From Novosphingobium ginsenosidimutans (GTDB taxonomy: Bacteria > Pseudomonadota > Alphaproteobacteria > Sphingomonadales > Sphingomonadaceae): a DNA stretch of 64,000 nt. Where the stretch lies: NCBI RefSeq assembly GCF_007954425.1, contig NZ_CP042345.1, forward strand, positions 2,230,001 through 2,294,000, given 5' to 3'. Position 1 is the stretch's first letter, and every line of letters begins with the position of its first letter. The notes beneath the pieces are model-generated. The model had not been told where the DNA came from. It made no database searches and worked only from the letters and a program-made list of their open reading frames with translations. Positions 49,591-58,433 of the stretch are shown piece by piece. The translations under genes and the position numbers were made by a program.

Positions 49591-49839
49591 TTAGCCGAAC
49601 TGGCCGGGGCCGCCGCGGCCAGGCATGAAGCGATAGGTGATGCGACCCTTGGTCAGATCGTAAGGGGTCAGCTCAACCAGGACTTCGTCGCCTACCAGCA
49701 CACGGATGCGGTTTTTGCGCATCTTGCCTGCAGTATGACCCAGGATCTCGTGATCGTTCTCCAGGCGGACGCGGAACATCGCGTTCGGCAGCAGTTCGAC
49801 CACCGTCCCGCGCATTTCGAGGAGTTCTTCTTTCGCCAT
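49591..49839 (-). CDS. infA: Translation initiation factor IF-1
   Basis: 82 residues, single S1/OB fold: [50 protein letters not shown] and [12 protein letters not shown]. It binds the ribosomal A site during initiation. The glycine-rich C-terminal tail ([10 protein letters not shown]) is longer than in E. coli IF-1 (72 residues), as in other sphingomonads. First gene of its operon; the 220 bases upstream to the next gene hold its promoter, which I cannot place exactly. Confidence 0.96.
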   Translation of the reverse strand: MAKEELLEMRGTVVELLPNAMFRVRLENDHEILGHTAGKMRKNRIRVLVGDEVLVELTPYDLTKGRITYRFMPGRGGPGQFG

Positions 49840-50059
49840 CCGGGCCTAGATTCCGTTGTTGTTCGCCGACATTGCGGCGCGCCATAGCGACGGAAGGTTA
49901 AAAAGGAAAGCCTTCGGCGCTGATCCCACTGTGTTCACCGTTCGTCGAGTTGCGACATAATGTTACCTTGGAATGTCTTGCCATTACCGAAGCAACAGAC
50001 CATTTGCGATGCCGGGCGGGGACACCAGATCGTATTTTTCTAGCGATCACGGAGTATTA

Positions 50060-52579
50060 ATGCGCAGCTTGTCCCTCCTTCCGCTTCCGCTGGCCCTGTT
50101 TGCTGCTCCGGCGCTGGCTACCGTTGAAAGTGAAACGCAAGCTACGCCGCCTGCAACGCAGGACGCCGAGCAAGGTGATACCGAACGCCACGGGAGCGAA
50201 ATTCTGGTGGTGGCAGAGCGGATTCGTGGCCAGGTCGAAAGTCCCAGTCCGCCGATTGCCGTGCTGGACGAAAAGGATATCCAGGCACTGGGCGCGACAA
50301 CCCTGGCCGATGTCCTGACCCAACTTGCTCCGCAGACCGGCTCTGGCCGAGGGCGTGTTTCGGGGCCGCCGGTGGTCCTAATCAACGGGCAGCGGATCGG
50401 CAACTTCCGCGAAATGCGCAATTTCCCGCAAGAAGCGATCCGCCGGGTCGAGATCCTGCCTGAAGAAGTGGCGCTGCGATTTGGCTTTCCGGCCAACACG
50501 CGTGTCGTCAACATGATCCTCAAGGACAACTTCTCTTCAAAAACGATCGAGGCCGAGACTGGCTTTCCCACCCGTGGCGGTTTTCAGACCTATGAGGTTG
50601 AAGCGACCGCGCTGCGCATCAACGGTCCCAAGCGTTTCAGCGTAACCGCCCGGATCGATGACAGCTCCGAGCTGACCGAGGCCGAGCGCAGGGTCATACA
50701 GACCGCTGGCTCGGTCCCCACCGTATCCACCGATCCCAATCCGGCCGAATTCCGCTCGCTGATTGCCGACAGTCGCGAGCTTAGCCTCAACACTTCCTTT
50801 GCGCAGGGCCTTGGCAAGGATGGGCTGGGCGGTAACTTCAGCCTGAACGGCAACCTTACGCGAACAGACAGTCGGCGTAACTCGGGGCTTGATCTCGTTG
50901 TGCTGGCCGCACCTGGCGGTGCAACCGCAATCCGCGCGCTTGACGATCCGCTGGAACGGACCACCCGCACCACCTCGGCGCAGGGTGGGGCTGCCATGAA
51001 TACCAGGCTTGGCAATTGGCAGCTCAATGCCACGCTGGATGGCAATCACACCGAAAACCGCACGGCCATTGATCGCCGCGCCAACACAGCGGCGCTGGTG
51101 GCGGCGGCCGCAGCTGGAACATTGTCCATTACCGGGCCTTTGCCGGCGGTCGCCAATGCCGGGCAGGATCTGGCCCTGTCCAATTCCGATCGGCTGGATG
51201 GCCTGGTTACGCTGATCGGCCGTCCGGCACGGCTGCCCGGCGGTGAAGTTGCGGCCACCTTGCGAACCGGCTTCACCTTCCTGTCGTTCGATACCGAGGA
51301 TACCCGCAGCGCGGTTGGCAAGGTCAACCTAAACCGCAACCGCTTTACCGCCGGTGCCAACGTGGGGGTGCCGATCACCAGCCGCCGCGAGAATTATGGT
51401 GCGGGGCTGGGTGACTTCTCGCTGAATTTCAGTGTGGGTTGGGATCACCTGTCCGATTTCGGCGCTGTCATGGACTGGAGTGCGGGCCTAACCTGGTCGC
51501 CGTTCAAGTTCGAGAAGTTGAGCCTGAACGCCAGTTACCTTGTCAACGAGCAGGCACCGGGGCTTTCCGAACTCGGCAATCCGATCGCTACCACCCTGAA
51601 CGTGCCGATCTTCGATCTGGTACGCGGCGAAACCGTGCTGGCAACGGTCATCAGCGGCGGCAATCCGGCGCTCCGCAAGGAGCAGCAGCGTGACTTGAAG
51701 TTCGGGGCCAATTGGCAGTTGCCGTTCTTGCAGAACTCGAGCGTGGTGGTCGAATACTTCCGCAATCGCTCAAATGATGTCACGGCCAGCTTCCCGCTGC
51801 TGACGCCAGAGATTGAAGCCGCATTCCCTGGACGAGTGACCCGCGATGTCAGCGGGCGTCTGGTCTCGGTCGATCAGCGGCCGGTGACCTTTGCCGAGCA
51901 GCGCGCCTCGCGTCTGCGCTGGGGCCTCAACGTTTCAGGGCAACTCGGCAAGGCCCCGGCGGGCGGCGGCTTTATGGGTATGATGGGTGGTCCGCCGCAG
52001 CGTCCTGCCGGCGCCGGTGGTCCTCCGCCCGGACCCCGTCCGCAGGGCGGCGGAGCAGGCCGCGGCGGTGGAGGCGGCGGCATGATGGCGATGATGGGCG
52101 GCGGACGCGGTCCCGGCCGCTGGAGCCTGGGCGTGTTCCATACCGCGCAGTTCGACAGCCAGGTGCTGATCGCGCCGGGCGTTCCGGTGCTCGATCTGCT
52201 GGGTGGAGACTTGCTGTCGTCAACCGGCTCGCCGCGTCATACGGTCGAATTCAACGGCGGGCTGTTCAAGAGCGGTTTCGGCACCTTCTTCAATGGCACC
52301 TGGACCAGCCCTTCGCGACTTACCGGCGCGACCAACCTGCGCTTTGGCAGCGTGACGCGGATGAACATCAATTTCTTTGCCGCGCTTGGCCAGCAGCAAG
52401 GACTGGTCAAGAAGGCCCCGTTCTTCAAGGGCTCGCAAGTCTCGCTGCGGTTCGAGAACCTGTTCGACAGCCGCCAGAAGGTGACCGATGGGACCGGTGC
52501 CGTGCCGATTGGTTATCAGGCCGATCTGATTGACCCGCGCGGCCGGCTGATCGAGATCGAGTTCCGCAAGATGTTCTGA
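50060..52579 (+). CDS. TonB-dependent-receptor-like outer-membrane protein with Gly/Pro/Met-rich insert
   Basis: 839 residues from ATG 50060 (GGAG 5 bases upstream; signal peptide LPLPLALFAAPALA). It has a TonB-receptor plug (EILVVAERIRGQ, LADVLTQLAPQTGSGRG, VVLINGQRIGNFREMRNFPQEAIRRVEILPEE) and a long barrel ending EIEFRKMF. The plug lacks the usual GPQ-LYG motif, ending instead RFGFPANTRVVNMILK, as in a sphingomonad subgroup. Residues about 632-688 are a low-complexity insert of Gly, Pro, Met and Arg (51952-52122), most likely a surface loop. Substrate unknown. It is divergent from infA and transcribed alone. Confidence 0.88.
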   Translation: MRSLSLLPLPLALFAAPALATVESETQATPPATQDAEQGDTERHGSEILVVAERIRGQVESPSPPIAVLDEKDIQALGATTLADVLTQLAPQTGSGRGRVSGPPVVLINGQRIGNFREMRNFPQEAIRRVEILPEEVALRFGFPANTRVVNMILKDNFSSKTIEAETGFPTRGGFQTYEVEATALRINGPKRFSVTARIDDSSELTEAERRVIQTAGSVPTVSTDPNPAEFRSLIADSRELSLNTSFAQGLGKDGLGGNFSLNGNLTRTDSRRNSGLDLVVLAAPGGATAIRALDDPLERTTRTTSAQGGAAMNTRLGNWQLNATLDGNHTENRTAIDRRANTAALVAAAAAGTLSITGPLPAVANAGQDLALSNSDRLDGLVTLIGRPARLPGGEVAATLRTGFTFLSFDTEDTRSAVGKVNLNRNRFTAGANVGVPITSRRENYGAGLGDFSLNFSVGWDHLSDFGAVMDWSAGLTWSPFKFEKLSLNASYLVNEQAPGLSELGNPIATTLNVPIFDLVRGETVLATVISGGNPALRKEQQRDLKFGANWQLPFLQNSSVVVEYFRNRSNDVTASFPLLTPEIEAAFPGRVTRDVSGRLVSVDQRPVTFAEQRASRLRWGLNVSGQLGKAPAGGGFMGMMGGPPQRPAGAGGPPPGPRPQGGGAGRGGGGGGMMAMMGGGRGPGRWSLGVFHTAQFDSQVLIAPGVPVLDLLGGDLLSSTGSPRHTVEFNGGLFKSGFGTFFNGTWTSPSRLTGATNLRFGSVTRMNINFFAALGQQQGLVKKAPFFKGSQVSLRFENLFDSRQKVTDGTGAVPIGYQADLIDPRGRLIEIEFRKMF
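51952..52122 (+). repeat. Low-complexity Gly/Pro/Met/Arg-rich coding segment
   Basis: Within the outer-membrane receptor, about 57 residues are built from short imperfect units such as GFMGMMGGPP, GPRPQGGGAGRGG and MMAMMGGGRGPG. The flanks return to beta-strand patterns (LRWGLNVSGQL before, RWSLGVFHTAQF after), so the insert sits between two barrel strands. Confidence 0.85.
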
Positions 52580-52629
52580 TGCAATGTGAGGTGCCCCGAC
52601 CAGCAGCGACAGGTCGGGGCAGCCTCAGG

Positions 52630-53067
52630 TCAGGCGGAGTGGAACACCGCCAGGATCAGGTGCAGCGAAAGTGCCATCAGAGCCAGGCTCGACAGGGCAA
52701 ACAGCAGGAAGCGGACCATCACCCGGTTCCAGACTGCCTGAACGATCGAGTGGGCAATGCGCAGGCCAACATAGGCCCAGGCGATCTGACCGTTCAGACC
52801 GTCACCCTGGCCAATCAAGGCCAGCGCCAGTGCCACGGCATAGAACACCGTCGGCGCTTCGTGCAGGTGGTTATAGTTGTGGGCGATCCACTGGACGTTT
52901 GATGGCAGCACCTGGTCGAGCGATTGGCCCGTCCCGCCAACCAGGTTCTTGGTGTCAATCTTGGCCTTGCCCATTGCCGGGATGCGGGTGACGTACATCC
53001 ACAGCCACATGACCATGGTCCAGCCAGCCAGAACAGCCACTGGCTTCAGTATTTCCATACCAATCAT
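52630..53067 (-). CDS. MAPEG family membrane protein (first of tandem pair)
   Basis: 145 residues with four predicted membrane helices and the MAPEG pattern NYNHLHEAPTVFYAVALALAL and AYVGLRIAHSIVQA. Bacterial MAPEG proteins are small trimeric membrane proteins, some with glutathione transferase activity on hydrophobic compounds; others are unknown. It follows a paralogue (53084-53515) in the same direction, 16 bases apart, so the two are co-transcribed and may form a heteromer. Confidence 0.88.
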   Translation of the reverse strand: MIGMEILKPVAVLAGWTMVMWLWMYVTRIPAMGKAKIDTKNLVGGTGQSLDQVLPSNVQWIAHNYNHLHEAPTVFYAVALALALIGQGDGLNGQIAWAYVGLRIAHSIVQAVWNRVMVRFLLFALSSLALMALSLHLILAVFHSA

Positions 53068-53083
53068 TGTATTCTCTCCCCCG

Positions 53084-53515
53084 TTAGGCCGTCATTAGCG
53101 TCAGCTTGGCGGCGTGAAGCGCCAGCATCAGCAGGCACAATGTCGATAGCAGGAACAGCGTGAAGCGCACGGGCACCTTGTTGACCGTTGCCTGCCAGAT
53201 CGAATGGATGATCCGCAGCGCGACATAGGCCCAGGCGAACAGCACGTCGTGCTCCACCGGGCCCATGATCGCCAGGATCGCCACTGTGGCATAGAACAGC
53301 GTCGGCTGCTCCATCAGGTGGGTGTAATTGTGTGACTTCCAGTTGATCTGGTCCGGGATCACCCCTTCAAGATCCTGTCCGCGACCTCCGGGCTTGGCTG
53401 CTCCCAGGCCGCCGCCTTTGGCCAAGGCCGGCAGCCTGGTACCGGCCATCCAGAACAGCATGACGATTGTCCACAGTACCAGCACGGCGGCTGGAGCCAG
53501 TATCTGAGCCTGCAT
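53084..53515 (-). CDS. MAPEG family membrane protein (second of tandem pair)
   Basis: 143 residues, paralogue of the next gene: NYTHLMEQPTLFYATVAILAIMG and AYVALRIIHSIWQATVNKVPVRF. Four membrane helices. The N-terminal part has an extra Gly-rich stretch (LAKGGGLGAAKPGGRGQDLEG). First gene of the two-gene unit. Exact function unknown; detoxification or membrane lipid metabolism is typical for the family. Confidence 0.88.
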   Translation of the reverse strand: MQAQILAPAAVLVLWTIVMLFWMAGTRLPALAKGGGLGAAKPGGRGQDLEGVIPDQINWKSHNYTHLMEQPTLFYATVAILAIMGPVEHDVLFAWAYVALRIIHSIWQATVNKVPVRFTLFLLSTLCLLMLALHAAKLTLMTA

Positions 53516-53586
53516 TTTCTCCCCCTTCGTTCGATTGAACGCAAGGACAGCAGGTTGTTCCGGCCGAAACCGATTGTCAAATGCAA

Positions 53587-54564
53587 CTAATCGTTGCTGC
53601 TGAGCACCTTGGTAAAGCTGGCAGGATCGGTGTTGCTGCCGGTCAGCATGATGGCCGTGCGCCCATCAAGCGGAACCTTGCCGGCCAGCGCTGCCGCGAG
53701 CGCCGCCGCGCCGCCCGGCTCCAGCACCAGATGCAGCCTGGCAAAGGCAAAACGCTGCGCCGCGCGCACTTCTGCTGGAGTGACCGAGAGGCCGTAAGCG
53801 CACCGCTGCTTGAGGATTGCGAAGTTGATGGGCCAGGTTGCCGGGGTCTGCAGCGCATCGCAGTCTGTTGGCGGTGCATCCTTGGCGACACGTTGAATCT
53901 CCCCAGTCGCAAGGCTGCGGGCAACATCGTCCCAGCCTTCGGGTTCAACCGGCACGATCTCCGCATCCGGGCAGGCGAGGGCCAGGCCTGCGGTCAATCC
54001 GCCGCCGCCGCAACAGGCCACGATCCGGGTCGGGCCCGCCAGCCCGCGCGCCTGCATCTGCGTAGCGATCTCAATTCCGGCGGAGCCTTGGCCCTCGATT
54101 ACCCAAGGATCGCCATAGGCATGAACCAGGGTTGCTCCTGACTGGTCGATCAGCCGCTGGGCCACGGCATCGCGGTCCTCGCCGCCAGGTCGGTCATAAA
54201 GCACGACATTGGCTCCCATGGCCCTGGTCGCCGCAAGCTTCACTGCCGGAGCGTCGACCGGCATGACGATCGTCGCCGGAATGCCAAGCCGCTGTGCCGC
54301 CCAAGCGACTCCCTGAGCATGGTTGCCGCTCGATACGCCGACGACACCGCGCTGGCGTTCCACTTCCGTAAGGTCTGACAGCCGGTGCCACGCCCCGCGG
54401 ATCTTGAAGGAGCCGATCGGCTGCAAGCTATCGGCCTTGCACCACACTTTTGCCCCGTTGACCTCAGTCTCGAGGAGTGGTGTCTGGGCCAGCAGTTCAG
54501 CGATCTTGGCGGCGGCGCGAGCCACGCCTTGGCTGGTCGGAGCGCGCATCGGTTGTGTCGTCAT
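53587..54564 (-). CDS. Threonine dehydratase-like PLP enzyme (serine/threonine dehydratase family)
   Basis: 325 residues, fold-type II PLP enzyme: PLP Lys in PIGSFKIRGAWHRL near residue 53, SSGNHAQGVAWAAQ, and the phosphate loop CCGGGGLTAGL. There is no C-terminal ACT domain, so it is the short catabolic or racemase-like form, not feedback-controlled IlvA. It could deaminate threonine/serine or 3-hydroxyaspartate. It is divergent from the polyamine gene at 54608, 43 bases apart. Confidence 0.88.
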   Translation of the reverse strand: MTTQPMRAPTSQGVARAAAKIAELLAQTPLLETEVNGAKVWCKADSLQPIGSFKIRGAWHRLSDLTEVERQRGVVGVSSGNHAQGVAWAAQRLGIPATIVMPVDAPAVKLAATRAMGANVVLYDRPGGEDRDAVAQRLIDQSGATLVHAYGDPWVIEGQGSAGIEIATQMQARGLAGPTRIVACCGGGGLTAGLALACPDAEIVPVEPEGWDDVARSLATGEIQRVAKDAPPTDCDALQTPATWPINFAILKQRCAYGLSVTPAEVRAAQRFAFARLHLVLEPGGAAALAAALAGKVPLDGRTAIMLTGSNTDPASFTKVLSSND

Positions 54565-54607
54565 AAAACCAGCCTATATGCGCGCCTTCGCGCCTCGCAA
54601 AGGAGAG

Positions 54608-55825
54608 ATGAAGGTGAGCAAGGTTCTGGTGATCGGTGCGGGCGGGGTTAGTTCGGTCTGCGTCCACAAGATGGCGATGAACGCCGGGATTTTCAGCGAA
54701 ATCCACCTGGCCAGCCGCACCAAGTCAAAGTGTGATTCCATTGCCGCCTCGGTCAAGGAACGCACCGGCGTTACCGTCTCGACCTATGAGATCGATGCCG
54801 AGGAAGTGCCCGCGCTGACCCGACTGATCCAGCAGATCGGCCCCAAGCTGGTGGTCAACCTGGCGCTGCCTTACCAGGACCTGCCAATCATGGACGCCTG
54901 TCTGGCTGCCGGGGTCGATTACCTCGACACCGCGAACTATGAGCCGAAGGACGAGGCCAAGTTCGAATACAAGTGGCAGTGGGCCTATCAGGACCGCTTC
55001 AAGGAAAAGGGCCTGATGGCGCTGCTCGGCTCGGGCTTCGATCCGGGCGTCACTTCGGTCTTCGCGATGTGGCTGAAGAAGCACAAGCTCAAGACCATCC
55101 GCACGCTCGACATCCTTGATTGCAACGGCGGCGATCACGGCCAGGCCTTTGCCACCAACTTCAATCCGGAAATCAACATCCGCGAAGTGACCGCCCCGGC
55201 GCGTCACTGGAACCAGGGTGAGTGGGTCGAGACCCCGGCCATGACGATCCGTCAGAACTTCGATTTCGAAGCTGTCGGCCCCAAGAACATGTACCTGATG
55301 TACCATGAGGAGCTCGAAAGCCTGGCCAAGTTCCTGCCCGAGCTGGAGCGCGGCCGTTTCTGGATGACCTTTGGCGATGCCTATATCAACCACCTGACTG
55401 TGCTTCAGAATGTCGGCATGACCGGCATCGAACCGATCCTGTACCAGGGCAAGGAGATCGTGCCGCTGCAGTTCCTGGCGGCCGTGCTGCCCAAGCCCGA
55501 AACGCTGGGTCCGACCACCACCGGCAAGACCAACATCGGCGATATCGCCACCGGCATGGCGCTCGATGGCTCGGGTGAGAAGACCTATTACATCTACAAC
55601 ATCTGCGATCACGAAGAAGCGTTCCACGAAACCGGGAACCAGGCGATCAGCTATACCACCGGCGTTCCGGCAATGATCGGCGCGGCGATGATGCTGACCG
55701 GTACCTGGCGCGGCGAGGGCGTGTTCAACATGGAGCAGATGGATCCCGATCCCTACATGGACATGCTGAACACCCAGGGTCTGCCTTGGCAGGTCAAGGA
55801 ACTGGCCGGGCCGCTGGACTTCTGA
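54608..55825 (+). CDS. Carboxynorspermidine/carboxyspermidine synthase (saccharopine dehydrogenase family)
   Basis: 405 residues from ATG 54608 (AGGAGAG just upstream). NAD(P) Rossmann start VLVIGAGGVSSVCVHKMA, DYLDTANYEPKDEAKF, GSGFDPGVTSVFAMW and the family C-terminus WRGEGVFNMEQMDPDPYMD. This is the Lys1/CANSDH type: reductive coupling of aspartate semialdehyde with putrescine or diaminopropane, using NADPH. The next gene is the matching decarboxylase, overlapping by one base (TGATG), which rules out lysine/saccharopine metabolism. In alphaproteobacteria the product is usually spermidine. Confidence 0.93.
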   Translation: MKVSKVLVIGAGGVSSVCVHKMAMNAGIFSEIHLASRTKSKCDSIAASVKERTGVTVSTYEIDAEEVPALTRLIQQIGPKLVVNLALPYQDLPIMDACLAAGVDYLDTANYEPKDEAKFEYKWQWAYQDRFKEKGLMALLGSGFDPGVTSVFAMWLKKHKLKTIRTLDILDCNGGDHGQAFATNFNPEINIREVTAPARHWNQGEWVETPAMTIRQNFDFEAVGPKNMYLMYHEELESLAKFLPELERGRFWMTFGDAYINHLTVLQNVGMTGIEPILYQGKEIVPLQFLAAVLPKPETLGPTTTGKTNIGDIATGMALDGSGEKTYYIYNICDHEEAFHETGNQAISYTTGVPAMIGAAMMLTGTWRGEGVFNMEQMDPDPYMDMLNTQGLPWQVKELAGPLDF

Positions 55826-57024
55826 TGGAAACCAGGGCTGGCGATCCCGGGGCCTTTGCCCAGTTTGACCTGGCGCGGGTTGATAGCCCTGCCTTCGTCG
55901 TCGATGCGGCCCGCCTGCGGCAGAACCTGTCGATCCTGGCCGATGTCCGCGACCGCGCCGGGATCAAGGTGCTGGCTGCGCTCAAGGCGTTCTCGATGTG
56001 GTCGGTCGCGCCGATCGTGGGTGAATATCTCGACGGCGTCTGTACGTCAGGCCTGTGGGAAGCGCGGCTGGCCTCCGAGTTCTACGACGGCGAGATCGCA
56101 ACCTATTGCGCTGCCTACAAGCCGGAGGACCTGGATGAGATCCTGCGCCTCTCAGACCATGTGATCTTCAATTCGCCGCTGCAGATCGTGCGCTGCTCGG
56201 CGATCATCGAGGCGGCGCGGGCGAGGGGCGAAAGCTTCGACATCGGCCTGCGGATCAATCCGCTGCATCCCGAAGGCGAGGTGCCGCGTTATGATCCCTG
56301 CGCGCCGCACTCGCGGCTGGGCTTCCCGATTGACCAGCTGACGGCGGAGCACATGGCGCTGGTCGACGGGATTCACATGCACACCCTGTGCGAGCAGGAT
56401 CTGGAGCCGTTGAAGCGGACCTGGGACGTGGCTTTCGATTACCTTGAACCCTACTTTGGTGAGATCAAGTGGATCAACCTGGGCGGCGGGCACCATATCA
56501 CCCGGGCCGATTACCAGCGCGACGAGCTGGTCGAATTCCTGCAGGACCTGAAGGACGATACCGGGGCGGAGGTCTATCTTGAGCCGGGCGAGGCCGTGGC
56601 GCTCGACGCCGGGATCCTTGTCGGGACCGTGCTCGATCTTGGCGAGAACGGGATGCCGGTTGCGATCGTCGACATTTCCGCGACCTGCCACATGCCCGAT
56701 GTGATCGAGGCTCCGTATCGACCGGCGATGCTGGGTGAACTGCCGCAGGTCGCGACTGAGGTCGACGAGGGTGCAGGCGGGGCCGTGCGGCTGGGCGGGC
56801 CTTCGTGCCTGGCAGGCGACGTAATCGGCGACTACCGCTTCGCACAGGGGCCGCAGGTTGGCCAGCGCTTCGCCTTCCTCGACCAGGCGCACTATTCGAT
56901 GGTCAAGACCACAACCTTCAATGGCGTGCCGCTACCCTCGATCTGGCTGTGGGACAGCGAGACCGACCAACTCGAGTGCGTGAAGCGGTTTGACTACGAG
57001 GACTTCCGCGACCGCCTTTCCTGA
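55825..57024 (+). CDS. nspC: Carboxynorspermidine/carboxyspermidine decarboxylase
   Basis: 399 residues from ATG 55825, overlapping the synthase stop. Fold-type III (alanine-racemase-like) PLP decarboxylase: PLP Lys in VLAALKAFSMWS near residue 51, GLRINPLHPEGE, HMHTLCEQD, NLGGGHHITR, LEPGEAVALDAG and the active-site Cys segment GPSCLAGD. It removes the carboxylate from carboxyspermidine to give spermidine, or norspermidine from carboxynorspermidine. Paired with 54608 and near ornithine decarboxylase (58434), so putrescine-to-spermidine synthesis is the likely role. Confidence 0.94.
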   Translation: METRAGDPGAFAQFDLARVDSPAFVVDAARLRQNLSILADVRDRAGIKVLAALKAFSMWSVAPIVGEYLDGVCTSGLWEARLASEFYDGEIATYCAAYKPEDLDEILRLSDHVIFNSPLQIVRCSAIIEAARARGESFDIGLRINPLHPEGEVPRYDPCAPHSRLGFPIDQLTAEHMALVDGIHMHTLCEQDLEPLKRTWDVAFDYLEPYFGEIKWINLGGGHHITRADYQRDELVEFLQDLKDDTGAEVYLEPGEAVALDAGILVGTVLDLGENGMPVAIVDISATCHMPDVIEAPYRPAMLGELPQVATEVDEGAGGAVRLGGPSCLAGDVIGDYRFAQGPQVGQRFAFLDQAHYSMVKTTTFNGVPLPSIWLWDSETDQLECVKRFDYEDFRDRLS

Positions 57025-57060
57025 GGCACAGTCCCCGGCATAACAAAGCCGGAGAGCGCA

Positions 57061-58305
57061 GTGCCCGATAAGATCCTCGATGCCCATTCGTCCGACCCCG
57101 TCACCATGGGCTGGATGGAGGGGCTACCGCCCGCGCCGGACAAGCGGCTGGCCTGGGCGCGGGCGGATCACATGCGTTTTCCGACCCATCGCTATGCCTA
57201 TTCGCGCATGCGTGAGTTCCTGCCAACTGCGCGCGTCTCGCGCGGTACCGGCTCGATCTGGCAACTGCCTGCGGCGCTGCGCGACGACATCGATGCAATC
57301 ACCTTCAAAGCGATGGATGACGGGCGAGAGCTGACCTGGGCAGAATCGCTAGCCGTCAATTTCACCGATGCCGTGCTGGTGCTGCATCGGGGCACGATCG
57401 TTTACGAGCGCTACCTGGGTGCCACGCGGCAGGATACGCCGCACATAGCCTTTTCGGTGACCAAGAGCTTCGTTGGTACTCTGGCGGAGATGCTGATCGG
57501 GGAAGGGCGGCTCGATCCGCAGGCGCCAATTGCAGACCTGCTACCTGAAATGGCCGGCAGCGGCTTTGCCGATGCAACGCTGGCCCAGGTCATGGACATG
57601 ACCACTGCACTCGACTTCTCGGAGGAATACACCGATCCAAGTTCGGGCATCGGTGCAATGAGCAACGCGCTTGGACTGACGCCGCGGGCACCGGGATACG
57701 CCGGCCCTGGTGATGTCTATGCCTTCCTGCCAACGATCAGCAAAAGCGGTGGGCATGGCGAGCGTTTCACTTACCGCACCTGCAATACCGAAGTGCTGGG
57801 CTGGATCGTCGCCCGGACCGAAGGTAAGCGAATCGATCAGGTGTTATCAGAGCGAATCTGGGCGCCGCTGGGCATGGAGCAGGACGCCGATTTCCTGATC
57901 GATTCGACCGGAATGCCCTTTGCTGGCGGGGGACTTAATCCCGTACTGCGGGACATGGCGCGATTCGGCGAAGCGATGCGCTGCGATGGGTACGGCAATG
58001 GCGGGCAGATCATTGCGCGCGAAGTGGTCGCAGCGGTCAAGGCAGGGGGCAGCAAAGCGGCCTTCGCACCGGCCGGATACCAGTGGCTGAAGGACGGCTC
58101 CTACACCCGGCAATGGTGGATAATGCCCGGAAATGACGGCGCTTTTTCAGCCCGCGGGATCCACGGTCAGGCCATCTATGTCGACCCAGCAGCTGAGGTT
58201 GTCATCGCTCGGTTCGGTTCGCATCCAATCGCCGCCAACACCGCCTTTGATCCCACTTCACTGCCTGCCTTCCGGGCCGTTGCGGAGCACCTTGCAAGGG
58301 GGTGA
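57061..58305 (+). CDS. Serine hydrolase of beta-lactamase fold, 6-aminohexanoate-dimer hydrolase (NylB)-like
   Basis: 414 residues from GTG 57061 (GGAG 7 bases upstream). Class C beta-lactamase fold: nucleophile in FSVTKSFVGTLAEM (SxxK), Tyr-containing YRTCNTEVLGW, and GIHGQAIYVDP near the C-terminus. Features such as LPEMAGSGFADATLAQVMDM and WIMPGNDGAFSARGIHGQ resemble NylB and related esterases. No signal peptide, so probably cytoplasmic. Natural substrate is an ester or small amide, unknown. It lies between the two polyamine enzymes and ornithine decarboxylase, but no functional link is evident. Confidence 0.86.
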   Translation: MPDKILDAHSSDPVTMGWMEGLPPAPDKRLAWARADHMRFPTHRYAYSRMREFLPTARVSRGTGSIWQLPAALRDDIDAITFKAMDDGRELTWAESLAVNFTDAVLVLHRGTIVYERYLGATRQDTPHIAFSVTKSFVGTLAEMLIGEGRLDPQAPIADLLPEMAGSGFADATLAQVMDMTTALDFSEEYTDPSSGIGAMSNALGLTPRAPGYAGPGDVYAFLPTISKSGGHGERFTYRTCNTEVLGWIVARTEGKRIDQVLSERIWAPLGMEQDADFLIDSTGMPFAGGGLNPVLRDMARFGEAMRCDGYGNGGQIIAREVVAAVKAGGSKAAFAPAGYQWLKDGSYTRQWWIMPGNDGAFSARGIHGQAIYVDPAAEVVIARFGSHPIAANTAFDPTSLPAFRAVAEHLARG

Positions 58306-58339
58306 TTTTCACTTGCGATTAAGGCGCGAATCTTTATAG

Positions 58340-58433
58340 CCCGCCCCCGCTGCCCCAAGGGGACTTCCAATAACCGCAAGGCAGCCTCGTCTTCGTGTTA
58401 CCTGGCCGGTAGGCCTATTGGGGGTCCCTTGAG
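58340..58433 (+). ncRNA. Structured 5' leader of ornithine decarboxylase, candidate speF RNA element
   Basis: A long-range stem pairs 58360-58372 with 58416-58428 (13 pairs, two G-U), closing a conserved-looking core (58373-58415) with an inner GGCC/GGCC hairpin at 58404-58415. The right arm contains the G-rich Shine-Dalgarno region just before the TTG start at 58434, so folding would hide it. Alphaproteobacteria are known to carry a conserved speF leader before this type of ornithine decarboxylase; position and core fit, but I could not run a covariance model. Confidence 0.65.
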
